Below are positions 19,441-30,506 of a DNA stretch of 64,000 nt, one piece after another. The stretch covers positions 37,668,942-37,732,941 of the forward strand of contig NC_088644.1 in the NCBI RefSeq assembly GCF_964019385.1, read 5' to 3'. A program made the translations under genes and the position numbers. The notes under the pieces are model-generated. The model did not search any database. It worked only from the letters and a program-made list of their open reading frames with translations, and was not told where the DNA came from. Each line of letters opens with the position of its first letter. Position 1 is the stretch's first letter. This DNA is from Sycon ciliatum. Lineage: Eukaryota > Porifera > Calcarea > Leucosolenida > Sycettidae.

Positions 19441-21195
19441 TAAATCTCGTGGAAAGAAGCAGCAGCTTCAGCCACATCATGAATGCCGACACCCCACTAA
19501 ACCCTAATGCAATCCCATTCCATCCTAGACCACCCCCCCCTAATTTAGCCCCTTTATCGAACAGCAACAGCGGCCTTTGTCTTACTCTTAGAGTAGAGTT
19601 CCTCAATGTGTGCCACCTTCTTAATAAAAAGCATGAAGTTGAGGATTTCATACTATCTCAAAAACATTGACATCATGGTACTGGCGGAAACCTTTCTATC
19701 TAGCTCTACCGCAGACAGCTTGCTCAGCATACCTAACCATGCACTTTTCCGGAGGGATCGTCCCAGTCATGGAGGTGGCCTAGCAACCTATGTCCACAAT
19801 CGCTTTCAAGCACGAGTGGTGGGTGACCACACCAACATAAAACTTTTGCTACTGGAGATCAGAAGTCATCGAAACCGGATTCTCCTAGGAGGAGTGTATC
19901 GACCTCCAGGTACGCCAGTACAGTTTTGGCAGGACTTGTCCAAGGCAATTGACACAGCAGCGGCGTCAATGCCATCGTCCCTGCTGATTTTAACGGGCGA
20001 CTTCAATGTCGACGTAAGCCGGCGCAAGTCCCTCAGCTCGACAGTTTAAATCTCTTCTGCGACCAGTTCAATATCAGCAACAAGGTGCAGGACACTACCC
20101 GCATTGCCCCCCACGGCAGCAGAACAACACTGGATCTCGCCCTAGCTGTGGATGGAGCGATAACCTCCTGCACGGTTCTCCCTTGTGCCATCAGCGATCA
20201 CTTTGCGGTCGTAATTGACCTACCTTTCAAGTGCACTGTGGAACCCCCTGCTGTCAAGTGCGGTCGTAACCTAGCAAGGATCGATATGAACCGATTCGCT
20301 CATGACTTGCATCATTGTGACATGGAGAATTTTTCAACCGCTCAGACTGTGGATGCCATGTGGTATTCTTGGACTAACAAGATTTTTTTCCGTTTTGGAC
20401 GAGCACGCTCCTGTCCGAACCTATCGGCCTAAATCTTCCTCCCGCACGCCCTGTCCTTGGAAAATACCTGCCCTCCACGACGCCATTCTACTTCGCAACG
20501 CAGCACATCGTCGCTGGCTAGCCTCGCCGACTGATATGGATCTGCGAACTGTATTCACATCAGCACGAGCCGAGGCTAAGCGAATGTCCCGACGCCTCAG
20601 GGCCCAGTACTACAAGAATCTTCTCACACGGAGTCAGGCAAATGCACGCCTCGCTTGGAAGACAATAAACGAGCTGAGCGGCCGGACCAAAACTTCCACT
20701 CCACCCTCTGTCAGTATAGCAGCACTCAGCGAGCAATTCAGTGGAGTAGTCTCCGATCCAAGTAGACCTGTGCAGCTATCCCTACCTTGTGGTCTGTCAC
20801 CACGGGATCCTTTGCGGGAATTCCAGGCCACTAGTGTTGAGGAGGTATTCACCTTCCTCGTGAGACTCGATGCTCGTAAAGCTGAGGGCTGCGACAGTAT
20901 TCCGGCATTCATCCTGAAGCATTGTGCAGCAGCCCTCGCCCCGTCGCTATCCATATCAATTATTGCATCCCTTTCGTCTGGCATTGTGCCCGTCTCCCTG
21001 AAGATTGCAAATGTTCGACCCCTATTTGAGTCTGGTGACAAGAACGCATCATATCTTTGCTGCCAATAGCATCGAAGATTTTGGAGAAGATAGTCCACAA
21101 ACGCCTGTGTGACTTCTTACAAACCCATTCACTTTTGCCCGCCAATCAGTTTGCGTACCGGCCACAACACTCCACGGAAGATGCCTTGACCTTGT
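19441..21195 (+). pseudogene. Broken CR1/Jockey-like LINE (APE and start of RT)
   Basis: The coding sequence is split over several frames. It begins near LEFLNVCHLLNK-like sequence, then IDIMVLAETFLSS, LLGGVYRPPGTPV and LILTGDFNVDVS (APE domain), an SDHFAVVIDL motif at about 20,200, and the RT start (DARKAEGCDSIPAFILKH, then FAYRPQHSTEDALTL). At least three frameshifts or stops interrupt it. It is cut off at 21,195, where a reverse tRNA-like fragment begins, so most of the RT, including FADD, is missing. Confidence 0.8.
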
Positions 21196-21245
21196 TATCA
21201 TGACATGAGCAATGCTCTAACCAACTGAGCTAGTATGGGACCAGG
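21196..21245 (-). other. Truncated tRNA-like fragment
   Basis: On the minus strand this reads as the 5' half of the tRNA-like sequence at 3,387: acceptor GGTCCCATA, then the A-box region TAGCTCAGTTGGTTAGAGC and the anticodon stem start. The T arm is missing. It sits exactly at the break of the LINE at 19,441-21,195. Confidence 0.55.
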
Positions 21246-21854
21246 CTGAACCTAGAAGGTGCTGACAAGTAATTTTCTGCTGCTCCTGAACTGAAAAGCT
21301 GAATTGGCTACATCTGTGTGGACTACAGTAGTACAGGGTCAGTGCAGATAGAGAAAACAGCAAAGAACCAGTTATGGTACCGGAATCGTTCGTGCGGCGC
21401 AAAGCAGCGGAGCGGGGCCGTGCATTTAGCTTTTTAGTGCTAGCAGCTAGCTGCGTGGTCAATGGTGGTCTGCTCCATATCACACATAATATTAATAGTA
21501 GTGGCCAGTAGGTTGACTAGCTTCATTGTCTAAAATATTTGTGCAGAGGCTAACAAACTCAGCTCTGCCCGCGCTGTGGAATTGAAAGCCACCTGGCGGT
21601 GGCTATACCGTTGGTAGGGACCGGCGGATCCTGCTCGAAAAGGTGGCAGATTCTGCTCGAAAAGCAGTGAAATTGGCAGAACCATACAAACCTTATGGCG
21701 GGCAATTCCTCGAATTCTGCTCCATTTCTTTATCCACATACCAAACATGCATGAAACTTACCAGAAAAAGTACCGAATTCTGCCAATTTTTCCACATCCG
21801 CATATGCTTAAACGGCAGATTATGCCAGCATACATGCATTGTACAGTATTGATT
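21246..21854. other. No supported gene
   Basis: Unassigned sequence between two retroelement fragments. It contains a short piece (GCAGATTATGCCAGCATAC, about 21,821-21,839) that recurs at about 42,730. Confidence 0.4.
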
Positions 21855-22784
21855 CTCTGATTGGCATCCAGCGGGAGAAGGCGAAGAGGAAGAAGGAAGT
21901 GCGTCATAGCCAGGCGGAGTCGGCACGGCATATCACGATGATATCAGCAATGATGCGTCGGACGCCTTGCGACACACCATTGTCCTCGCCCGTGAACCTG
22001 GCGCCTCGAGTTGGCTGACTTGCCGTCCATTGAAAAAGTATGGTTTTTCACTGAGCAAAGCTGAGTTCATGGACGGCTTGTGCCTCCGTTATGGTTGGAT
22101 GCCGCCGAGGTTACCAACTCATTGCTCTTGTGGACGGGACAATGGTATTGACCATGCCTTGTCATGTCCCCTTGGTGGGTTTACCATTATCCGCCATAAT
22201 GAGATCCGGGATGTGACAGCCTCTCTCCTTCAAGAGACCTGTCACAATGTCTCCATTGACCCACAGCTGCAGCCACTCACTGGAGAGAGAATGAGATACA
22301 GGTCTGCTATTGTGGAGGAGCATGCGCGGCTTGATGTAGCGGTCAGTGGTTTGTGGAGCAGTCGTTTTGAGCGTACTTTACTTGATATACGGGTTTTTTA
22401 ATCCTCATGCACGCTCAAATCGATCTGCACCACACACCACTCACTGTCTATCGGCGCCATGAAAAAGAAAAGCGACGATGTTATGAAGAGAGAGTGAGAG
22501 AGGTGGAGCATGCGACGTTCATGCCTGTTGTGCTGTCGGCAAGTGGTGGCATGGGAAGAGCGGCGACATCACTCTATCGCCGAATCGCGTTATTGAGAAC
22601 GGAAAGGATGAAGGAGCAGTACTCCCACGTAATAGCTTACATCAGATGCCGTCTCTCATTTGCCCTGTTGCGATCATGCATCATGTGTTTGCGGGGTCCA
22701 CGGGGTCTTTTCCGTGAGCGATCGGTTCGGCATCCGGAGTCTGCTGAGCTGGTTGTTGCTGAGGCCCAGGTTGCTCGCATGTGA
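21855..22784 (+). pseudogene. RT-family element, C-terminal fragment (zinc knuckle plus nuclease-like)
   Basis: The C-terminal third of the same family as the 788-aa ORF at 27,563. It has GASSWLT, LCLRYGW, the knuckle HCSCGRDNGIDHALSC, RHNEIRDVTASLL, ARLDVAVSGL, LLDIRVF and YRRHEKEKRR. A frameshift near 22,400 splits it into two frames. The RT part is absent. Confidence 0.8.
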
Positions 22785-23639
22785 GAATCTATAAATTGCA
22801 GCAGATTATTTTTATTATAAATACTGGACATGGATATTGAATTAAACTGTACTACTCAGTGACTTTTTACATTCTACAGGCTACGTTTTATTGTTGTTAT
22901 TATTGCAAAGCTTTCCTTTTGATCTTCAAAATTTGAGTAATAATGATAATAATTATCTTGTCTCTGTTTTCTTTACTTGCTGCATCGTACTTACAATTTT
23001 TTTGTTTTCTTTGAAAGAAAATATGCTTGACTGTGTGAAAAAAATGTAGTGACCGGTAAAATAAAAAATAAAAAATAAAAAAATTGTACAGTATTGCGCT
23101 GGTCGCATGGGATCAGCATGACTTACTGTAAAAGCCATTATTCTAACGAGGCGCATATTATAACGATTTCCCAAAATTGACTAGATTACGTGTACCATAG
23201 GTAATGCTCACTTATTCTCAACGCTCAATAGGACAGTATAATATGTATCGATTTGAAGTTGAACCAGGGGCGTCGCACACGGTACGGTCACTACGGTATT
23301 GACCGTACCACTATTTGCCCCAAGTACCCCGTGAATCAATAAAATGCACTGATTTGGGCTCCAAATTTCCGGCTCAGCCATCCCTCCCCCATGAGTAAAT
23401 TGTACTTCAGATGGCTGACCGTACCACACTGAAATGAGTGAAATCCCTTCCGACGCCCGATTTCTGTATAACGATTTTTATTTTAACGACAGATTTCTCC
23501 AACTCGTTAGAGTTGGCACTCCGTTATTACTATTATGGGCTTACAGACTTACAGTGTAGTTTTACAGTAGTCTTTGTGCACTGCATGCACGCAGCGTTCT
23601 GTACGCGCTATAGGGTGAGGGCGCCGGCCCCGGTCAACA
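22785..23639. other. No supported gene
   Basis: 3' flank of the fragment at 21,855. It includes an A/T-rich stretch with repeated AAATAAA (23,060-23,085) and repeat fragments also found at 42,760-42,860. No ORF is credible. Confidence 0.4.
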
Positions 23640-23682
23640 TGGTCAATCGACTGGATTTCCATGTCCGGAACAGTAGTAGTCG

Positions 23683-25425
23683 ATGGTAGTAGCCCTAACA
23701 CTTTGGTCCGTGATGAACACTGTCACCGGACGAAAGAAGACCCGCCGAGTACCCCAGGTATCAGCTGACCAGCTGGGCGACTTCTTTGCAGATGTTGTTC
23801 ATGACCCCAGTCGACCTACGCACCTACAGATGCCAGTTGGCCCTACGAAATCTGATGCCCTTACAGCCTTCCAACCTGTGTCGTTGTATGATGTCGCTAA
23901 GCGTTTGCAATGTGTGGATCCACATAAAGCTACCGGAAGTGATGGAATCCCAGGTATTGTGTTGAAACGTTGCTCGGACACCCTCTCCCCATACCTGATG
24001 AAGATCGTCAACTTATCTCTTGCGTCTGGTATAGTGCCATCAACTTTCAAACATTCTCTTATCAGCCCATTGTATAAGAATGGCGACCCACTGTCAGCTC
24101 ATAACTATCGGCCCGTCTCGCTACTGCCTATTGTTTCTCGCATACTGGAACACTTTGTCAAGAAACAGCTGACAACTTTCCTAGATGATCACTCCTTGTT
24201 ACCTTCAAGTCAATTTGCATACCGAAGAAATCACTCAACAGAAGATGCTCTTATCCTTGCCTCCAACCGCTGGAAATTGGCCAAATCGGAACGAAAACAC
24301 ACCGGGGTAGTAATGGTAGATCTATCGAAGGCATTTGATAGAGTCCAGCATGCCAGGCTTGTGCAAGTGCTGTTTGACCTTGGCATTTGTGACACACCAC
24401 TGGAATGGTTCCTCAGTTATCTCTCGGAGCGGCAGCAGTGTGTACGGGTGGAACACTCAGTTTCGCAATTTGTTGGATGCTCCCGAGGAGTGCCTCAAGG
24501 CAGCGTTCTGGGCCCTCTTCTTTTTGTACTGTACACCAGTGATATGTCGTCAGTTCTACCAGGTAGTGTATGCCACCAGGAATTCGCTGATGATGTGGCT
24601 CTGGACTACTCCGACTATCAGCCTGATTTAGTGTGCTCTGTTCTCTCTACCGCTGTAACACGACTCGCTGAGTACTTGGACAACATTGGTCTGCTATTAA
24701 ATGCCAGTAAAACCCAAGTTATGTTTGTGAGACCCCGTGGTTGTCTGGACGGACCATCTGAAGTGAAGTGTGGTACCACAGTGCTTGATGTTACTCCAGT
24801 CACGAAGTATCTCGGTGTCATGCTTGATGACCAACTGTCCTGGAAGCCCCAAGTGGACTTTATTGCCAGCAAGACTGCTACTACAATCGGGCAGCTCTGG
24901 CGCCATGGACGGTGCCTTTCACTCAATGCCCGCCGGGCCTGGTACATGAGTATGATCCAGTCTGTGCTCTGCTATGCCTCAAACTGTTTCTTTCCCGCTC
25001 TATCCAAACTGCTGCTGCATCGACTGCTACGCATTGCTAAGTCTGGCATACGAGCCATCTTCCAACTCCCCAGAAGGACCCCCACTGCTCCCCTATTTGC
25101 CAGACTATCAATGCCTCAGCTCCACCAGCTGTACGTGCAACGTCTGCTTCTCTTCGTCTTCCGCTGCCTTCATGGCAGAGCCAGCTCACTGTTCCAATCC
25201 TACTACTCCCTCATTGCCACGGATGTGGACAGAAGTTGTGTCACGCGTGGTCAGGTCAGCCAGCTGCTCAGAGTGCCGTTCCTACCTGGTCCCTCAGGCC
25301 GTAGCTCTATCGCCTTTGTTGGCAGTACCACATGGAACTCTCTCCCTGCTGATATTCGCGCTTGCGACGTACGCCACACGTTTCAAGCATTGCTGTCTGG
25401 CCATCTTATCTCCCTCCTCAACTAG
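23683..25425 (+). CDS. LINE reverse transcriptase (CR1/Jockey-like), 5'-truncated
   Basis: 580 aa without stop. RT blocks in order: DPHKATGSDGIPGIVLKRC, NYRPVSLLPIVSRILE, QFAYRRNHSTEDAL, VMVDLSKAFDRVQH, GVPQGSVLGPLLFVLYTSD, the catalytic FADDVAL, LLLNASKTQVMF and TKYLGVMLDDQLSW, then the thumb region and a conserved C terminus with STTWNSLPADIR. The endonuclease domain is missing, so this is a 5'-truncated insertion. All catalytic RT residues are present. The 3' UTR runs to about 26,450 and contains a MITE. Confidence 0.88.
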   Translation: MVVALTLWSVMNTVTGRKKTRRVPQVSADQLGDFFADVVHDPSRPTHLQMPVGPTKSDALTAFQPVSLYDVAKRLQCVDPHKATGSDGIPGIVLKRCSDTLSPYLMKIVNLSLASGIVPSTFKHSLISPLYKNGDPLSAHNYRPVSLLPIVSRILEHFVKKQLTTFLDDHSLLPSSQFAYRRNHSTEDALILASNRWKLAKSERKHTGVVMVDLSKAFDRVQHARLVQVLFDLGICDTPLEWFLSYLSERQQCVRVEHSVSQFVGCSRGVPQGSVLGPLLFVLYTSDMSSVLPGSVCHQEFADDVALDYSDYQPDLVCSVLSTAVTRLAEYLDNIGLLLNASKTQVMFVRPRGCLDGPSEVKCGTTVLDVTPVTKYLGVMLDDQLSWKPQVDFIASKTATTIGQLWRHGRCLSLNARRAWYMSMIQSVLCYASNCFFPALSKLLLHRLLRIAKSGIRAIFQLPRRTPTAPLFARLSMPQLHQLYVQRLLLFVFRCLHGRASSLFQSYYSLIATDVDRSCVTRGQVSQLLRVPFLPGPSGRSSIAFVGSTTWNSLPADIRACDVRHTFQALLSGHLISLLN

Positions 25426-26450
25426 CTCTCCGATGTTGTGCCTACTATGTCTTCTTCACAGACTCTGCCTGAACAAATGCTCATCAATTATGTTCTTGTC
25501 CTCTATCCTAGTCCAAATTCTGCCTTGCCCATGCATGACTCTCATGAAATGCCCGTACTAAATAGTCTATAGAACAATAATATTGGATATCATACTTCTC
25601 TCATCAACTATGATAATACCCATTTCATACCCCCCCCCCCCCCCCCTTCATAAAATTAACCCTTTATGTACGGTGTGTACACGAATCGATCACATATGAT
25701 CGATTCATGATCGATCCGTAAAACCTTCGTAACTCCATCATTTCCTGTCCGAATTCATCAATCGAAGGGTCTATTTGGTAGCGGAAACTCCAAGCTTTCC
25801 AATGCAACAATCGCCGAAGAGCTACGATGTACGAATCCAGAGATATCGCGCGCCGTATTCTTGTCTCGGCAAATTCAATTTTTTTATCGATCTCTTCGCC
25901 ATTTTAGGGGAAAATCCCTTTTCGTGTGCTCTTTGACCAACTCAGCACATGATAGTGACGTAGTTGGCTGCAGTTTGAATCGCCTCGAAAAGATTTGAGC
26001 GTTCTGCGATAGAGGAGAGTGGAATGGCGTTGATGGGGAAATTTGCTCGCATATTGAGCTTGGAGACGACTTTGCTGTGTTCCTGCGTCTGATTTGTGGC
26101 AGCTAGTTGATGGAGCCTGGTATCCTGGCGTTGCTCTCGCCAGGAGCTTTCCAAAGAGCACAAGATTGTGGAAATGGAGCGAAGGAGGCCAAAGTTATAG
26201 CCTGTTGAATGTGAAAATTATGCTGAAAATTCAAATTCTGCTTCATTCTGTGCTGGAAATCAGTACATAAAGGGTTAATACCTACTGTTTTCTTTCCTTT
26301 CATTTCATCTTCTTTTCCGTTCCTTTCTTCTTCATACAAATTTTAAACATTTTCATCATATTGTGAGAGCCGTGGGCCAATAGCCCCGGTGAGAAGGCAG
26401 TCTTGCCTGTTCATATGGTGAAGTAAAATAAAGAAACAACAACAACACTT
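25426..26450 (+). mobile_element. 3' UTR and tail of the LINE at 23,683, split by a MITE
   Basis: After the stop come ~230 bp of UTR, a C homopolymer, the MITE at 25,660-26,274, and then more UTR ending AATAAAG followed by (AAC)n at about 26,430-26,448. The polyadenylation-like AATAAA and tail mark the 3' end of the LINE insertion. Confidence 0.7.
25660..26274. mobile_element. piggyBac-like MITE (615 bp, TTAA target)
   Basis: The TIRs read CCCTTTATGTAC inward from both ends and are flanked by TTAA (25,656-25,659 and 26,275-26,278). A CCC start with TTAA duplication is the piggyBac hallmark. There is no transposase ORF. A near-palindrome, GAATCGATCA with its complement, lies near 25,683-25,707. 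Confidence 0.8.
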
Positions 26451-27397
26451 GTAACAGTAGTAGACCTACTAGTAGTAGTAGCGACTTCAGTCCAAAATTC
26501 TAAAATCGGAATTAGGGCCAACAAATTACACGACTGGAAAGAGACACCTCTGCAGAGCACATACAGAAAATTTCATGGGTATATCTTGTCCCAAACCGGA
26601 GATATCAGGCCCCAAAGTTGGTATGCAATCGTTGGAGCCCATGTATGCAGAGCGATGGCACAAAAGACTAAGTGGGCTTCCCGGACCTCATGAATATCAT
26701 GCAAACACAGTGAATGTATGCGCGATATGCGGGTTTTGGGTGTTCTTGGAGGGTGACGGAGAAACCGTCGTACACATAGATGTTGCACGGGACGTGCTCT
26801 GCTTCGATGCCGATGGATTGAAATAATCACCTCCTCACTGCTCAAACACCTCCAGAATCTTGACGTGAAGAACATAATCATTACCACCGGATTTACAAGC
26901 CAAAGGTCTGCTCGCTCCGTCACGCAGAGCCCGTCAAATAATTAGTGCACTCCATAGGACCATAGCCGACTTCAGCCGCTGCGCACAGATTCTTCAAACT
27001 GCTAAAAACGGCTACGGGGGAGAACCTTACCATGAACCCATCTAAACTAATTCGAGGGCTCTGAACACGATGGGGACTCGGTCATCATGGTCATTGACGG
27101 GCAAGGTAGCTGAGATGCCGAAAGTTTGCTTTGAAAACTAAAAATACGGAGCGATATAATTATCCAAAAATCGATGATTTTTGACATGCGACACACTGTT
27201 GCCGTGTTGGAAATCTATTCATGTGTGCTTGACCATCATGTAAAAAATCGAAGGCGCCAGATACGTGAATAACGCGTAGCAGGCGTAGAACGTCGAGAGA
27301 AAAATTGTTCCGTGCACGCCATGCTTGCACCATACGTCATTCGATCGTACGACGAAGGATTTCTGCCTTTCGGTCACGTGATTGAAGTCGCTACAAG
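26451..27397. other. No supported gene
   Basis: TAG repeats at 26,457-26,480, then unassigned sequence. The 80-116-codon frames overlap on both strands and have no domain. It may be the 5' part of the following element, but the frame closes at about 27,395. Confidence 0.4.
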
Positions 27398-30118
27398 TAG
27401 ACTACAACTAGTACAAGTACAACGACACTGCTGGAAGCTCGGACCATCCAGCGGCAATTCCAGCAAAAAGCAGGCAAAAGTCAGCAACGGCGCGACACAC
27501 AGGATGATGCCAGACATTTTGCCGCTCACGTTCACGAAGGGAAGCTCCGGTCGGGCCTGCGCATGCTGTCAGAGGACCAAGCCAAAGGTGTCCTATCCCT
27601 GGATGACATGATAGAGGGCAAGTCCGTGCGAGATACACTCAAGGAGAAACACCCACCAGCCGAACCTCTCCACCCTGAGGCTGTTCTACCGGGAGATGTC
27701 CCTCAGCCCCACCACGACACATATTTTGCTGCCCTCAATCGAGACGTCATCCGACAGGCTGCCCTCAATACTCAGGGCGCTGCAGGTCCATCTGGTATGG
27801 ATGCGGCAGACTGGCGTTACATCTGCACCTCGTTTAGGGCTGCATCTGACAGTCTGTGTGATGCATTGGCTTCTTGCGCCCGGAGACTTGCCACACAGTA
27901 CATCGATCCTATCTCACTAGAGTCATTTGTTGCATGCCGCCTTATACCCCTGGACAAGGACCCAGGTGTCCGGCCCATCGGTATCGGTGAGGTGGTACGG
28001 CGCATCGTCAGTAAGGCAATCCTGAAGATTTCCAAAGCCCACATAGAGGATGCCGTTGGATGTCTTCAACTCTGTGGCGGCCAAGAGTCGGGCATTGAGG
28101 CAGCCATTCATGCCATGCGCAATGCATTCAGTGAGGATTCCACAGAAGGGGCTCTGTTTGCGGATGCATCAAATGCGTTCAACCGTCTCAATCGATCAGT
28201 ATGCCTGCAAAATGTCCAACGTCTCTGTCCACCTCTGGCACCGGCACTCGTCAATACCTACCGCAGCCCAGCCAGGCTCTTCAGCAATGGCGAGACCATC
28301 CTCTCGTGTGAGGGGACAACCCAAGGTGACCCGCTCGCTATGCCCATGTACGCCTTGGGTACGGTCCCCCTCATCCGCGAGGCTTCCATTGCTGAAGCTC
28401 TGCAGTCCTGGTATGCAGATGACTCTGCCGCAGCAAGCACCATTAAGCGCCTGAGGAAGTGGTGGTCCATTCTTGTGGACCGGGGTCCATTGTACGGGTA
28501 CTTCACAAACGCGACGAAATCCGTCCTTCTTGTGAAGCCACAGCATGAGGCCGAGGCGAGGAAGCTGTTCTCCGACACGGAGGTCCAAATACGCACTGAT
28601 GGGTTTCGTCATCTTGGCGCGGTCCTTGGTACTGAGGAGTTCTGCAAAACCTATGTGTCAACCAAGGTTCAGAAATGGAGTCACGAGATCAGTGTGCTCT
28701 CCCAGTACGCCCTCAGCCACCCACAAGCGGCATACACGGCTTTCTGCAATGGTGTTAAGCACGAATGGTCATTTGTCGCTCGCACCATCCCGGCGACAGG
28801 TCCACTGTTCGAGCCCATTGAGGACGCCGTACGTCTTCAGCTCATCCCCGCGCTTACCGGCCGGTGTCCGCCTGGTGACCAAACCAGGGCCGTACTGTCA
28901 TTGCCCTGCAGACTTGGTGGATTGGGTCTCATCAACCCCACTCATCTTGAGGACCAATTCCGTCAGTCCAGCATCATCACCCAACCTCTTGTCGACAAGA
29001 TCCTCAGACAGGAGTCCAACAACGGCGGAGTTCGAGTGGCTATGCAGCTCTTGAAGTCAGAAGTCCGAAAGGAGTCAACGCAACTGGCCAATGAGCAGAT
29101 GGCTGCACTGCTTCAGCAACTGGACCCAGACATCCAGTATGCCGTGAACCTCGCGTCAGAGAAGGGTGCCTCAAGCTGGCTAACATCCAAGCCACTTGCA
29201 GTTTTCGGCTTCAAGTTGCACAAGGGGGCGTTTCGAGACTCCTTATGCCTCCGATATGGATGGACGCCGGATCATCTCCCGACAACGTGTGCATGTGGAA
29301 AGTCGTTCACGACCACCCATGCCCTGTCCTGCTCGCTGGGCGGCTACCCCTCTCTCCGCCACAACGAGATTCGGGACATCACGGCCCACCTTCTCCGGGA
29401 AGTTGCCCATGATGTAGCCGTCGAACCCCATCTCCAGCCTCTCTCGGGGGAACACTTCCCCTTGAGATCTACCATCACCGACGACAACGCGCGCCTTGAT
29501 GTCGCAGTCAGTGGATTGTATGGTGGACGGTTTGAGAGGACATTCCTTGATGTCCGGGTTTTCAACCCATTTGCCCCCTCAAACCAGAAGTCATCAATCC
29601 CGGCAGTGTACCGCAAGCACGAAAAGGAAAAGAGAAGAAGTTATGAGAGAAGAGTCGTTGAGGTAGAGCATGGATCATTCATCCCGGTCGTGCTCAGCAC
29701 TACAGGTGGTCATGGCAAGGCAGCTGGCAATCTCTACGCTCGGATTGCATCCATGTTGGCCGATAAGAGGTCCGAGCCTTTCTCTATCGTCATGGCATAC
29801 ATCCGCACTCAACTGTCTTTTGCACTGGTCAATGCCGCAGTCACAGCCCTGAGAGGTCATCGGCACAAAGCGTCAAGAATCAACGGCTGCCCTTCGATCA
29901 CGTTAGCAGTGGCAGAATGCAGCATGTAATGGTCAATCCTTGACTTAATTTGGTAATCGTTTTAGTACCTCGAACCCCGTGTTGAGTTTGATACGGTTTC
30001 TGGTATCTTGGCCGTAGACTACTACGCATACTGCTTCTAGCGGTTTCTTTGGATTTTACTGATTGATTACTAGTATACTGTATTTATTTATACTAAAAAA
30101 AAAATAAAAATAAAAACA
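27398..30118 (+). mobile_element. Non-LTR-like retroelement with C-terminal nuclease-like domain
   Basis: The open frame extends upstream of the first ATG (27,563) to a stop at about 27,395, so the 5' end is probably truncated. The 3' end is an A-rich tail at about 30,095-30,118. A related fragment lies at 21,855-22,784. Domain order (RT, zinc knuckle, PD-D/E-like region) resembles restriction-like-endonuclease LINEs such as R2/R4/Hero, but I cannot fix the clade. Confidence 0.65.
27563..29929 (+). CDS. Reverse transcriptase with zinc knuckle and nuclease-like C terminus
   Basis: 788 aa, intact. The N-terminal half is an RT: GPSGMDAADWRYI, RLIPLDKDPGVRPIGIGEV, GALFADASNAFNRLNR, TTQGDPLAMPMYAL and the catalytic WYADDSAA, then TKSVLLVKPQ and FRHLGAVLG. 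The C-terminal third has CACGKSFTTTHALSC, a CCHC-like knuckle, followed by RHNEIRDITAHLL, DNARLDVAVSGL and FLDVRVFNP. The last two are candidate acidic positions of a PD-(D/E)XK-like nuclease, though K is replaced by R. YRKHEKEKRRSYERR follows. The family is widespread in marine invertebrate genomes. The product would drive its own retrotransposition. Confidence 0.8.
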   Translation: MLSEDQAKGVLSLDDMIEGKSVRDTLKEKHPPAEPLHPEAVLPGDVPQPHHDTYFAALNRDVIRQAALNTQGAAGPSGMDAADWRYICTSFRAASDSLCDALASCARRLATQYIDPISLESFVACRLIPLDKDPGVRPIGIGEVVRRIVSKAILKISKAHIEDAVGCLQLCGGQESGIEAAIHAMRNAFSEDSTEGALFADASNAFNRLNRSVCLQNVQRLCPPLAPALVNTYRSPARLFSNGETILSCEGTTQGDPLAMPMYALGTVPLIREASIAEALQSWYADDSAAASTIKRLRKWWSILVDRGPLYGYFTNATKSVLLVKPQHEAEARKLFSDTEVQIRTDGFRHLGAVLGTEEFCKTYVSTKVQKWSHEISVLSQYALSHPQAAYTAFCNGVKHEWSFVARTIPATGPLFEPIEDAVRLQLIPALTGRCPPGDQTRAVLSLPCRLGGLGLINPTHLEDQFRQSSIITQPLVDKILRQESNNGGVRVAMQLLKSEVRKESTQLANEQMAALLQQLDPDIQYAVNLASEKGASSWLTSKPLAVFGFKLHKGAFRDSLCLRYGWTPDHLPTTCACGKSFTTTHALSCSLGGYPSLRHNEIRDITAHLLREVAHDVAVEPHLQPLSGEHFPLRSTITDDNARLDVAVSGLYGGRFERTFLDVRVFNPFAPSNQKSSIPAVYRKHEKEKRRSYERRVVEVEHGSFIPVVLSTTGGHGKAAGNLYARIASMLADKRSEPFSIVMAYIRTQLSFALVNAAVTALRGHRHKASRINGCPSITLAVAECSM

Positions 30119-30506
30119 AGTAAGTACAATCATGTAGTACATGTACATCACAATCATGTACTACCGTACTGGCAATACTATAGGTTGCCGCAGTGAGGCC
30201 ATGAAGCGTTACATACCGGTAATCATTGGCACATGTTTGCTAATGCCGCACGCAGGGCGTTACATGCAAAGTCGCACAGGAGCCGTTAATACACAGGTTT
30301 CTACATTGTAGATTTTTGTTGAATTTTTCGAGTGCGGATGCAGTTTTAGGAGCTCCGCTCCTATCAGCCTTTCCGAGTCTGTAACTGTAACCTACAGGAG
30401 CTGTGACTTGTACTGCGGACTATGGCCACCAATGAGCATGTCGACCTGGCCCTTCTGACGTTCGACTGTCTACAAAACCTGGCCACCCGGACTGGCATCC
30501 CGAAAG
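30119..30506. other. Unassigned; possible first exon at 30,421-30,505
   Basis: An ATG at 30,421 opens MATNEHVDLALLTFDCLQNL, then ATRTGIPK, which is protein-like. The frame is interrupted at once by the (GGTT)n tail of the minus-strand LINE at 30,507. It could be a host first exon hit by the LINE, or chance. No homology is recognised. Confidence 0.25.

Noticed and set aside
25904..26339. Minus-strand frames of 73-85 aa
   Set aside because: They lie inside the piggyBac-like MITE and its flank, overlap each other, and resemble no transposase.
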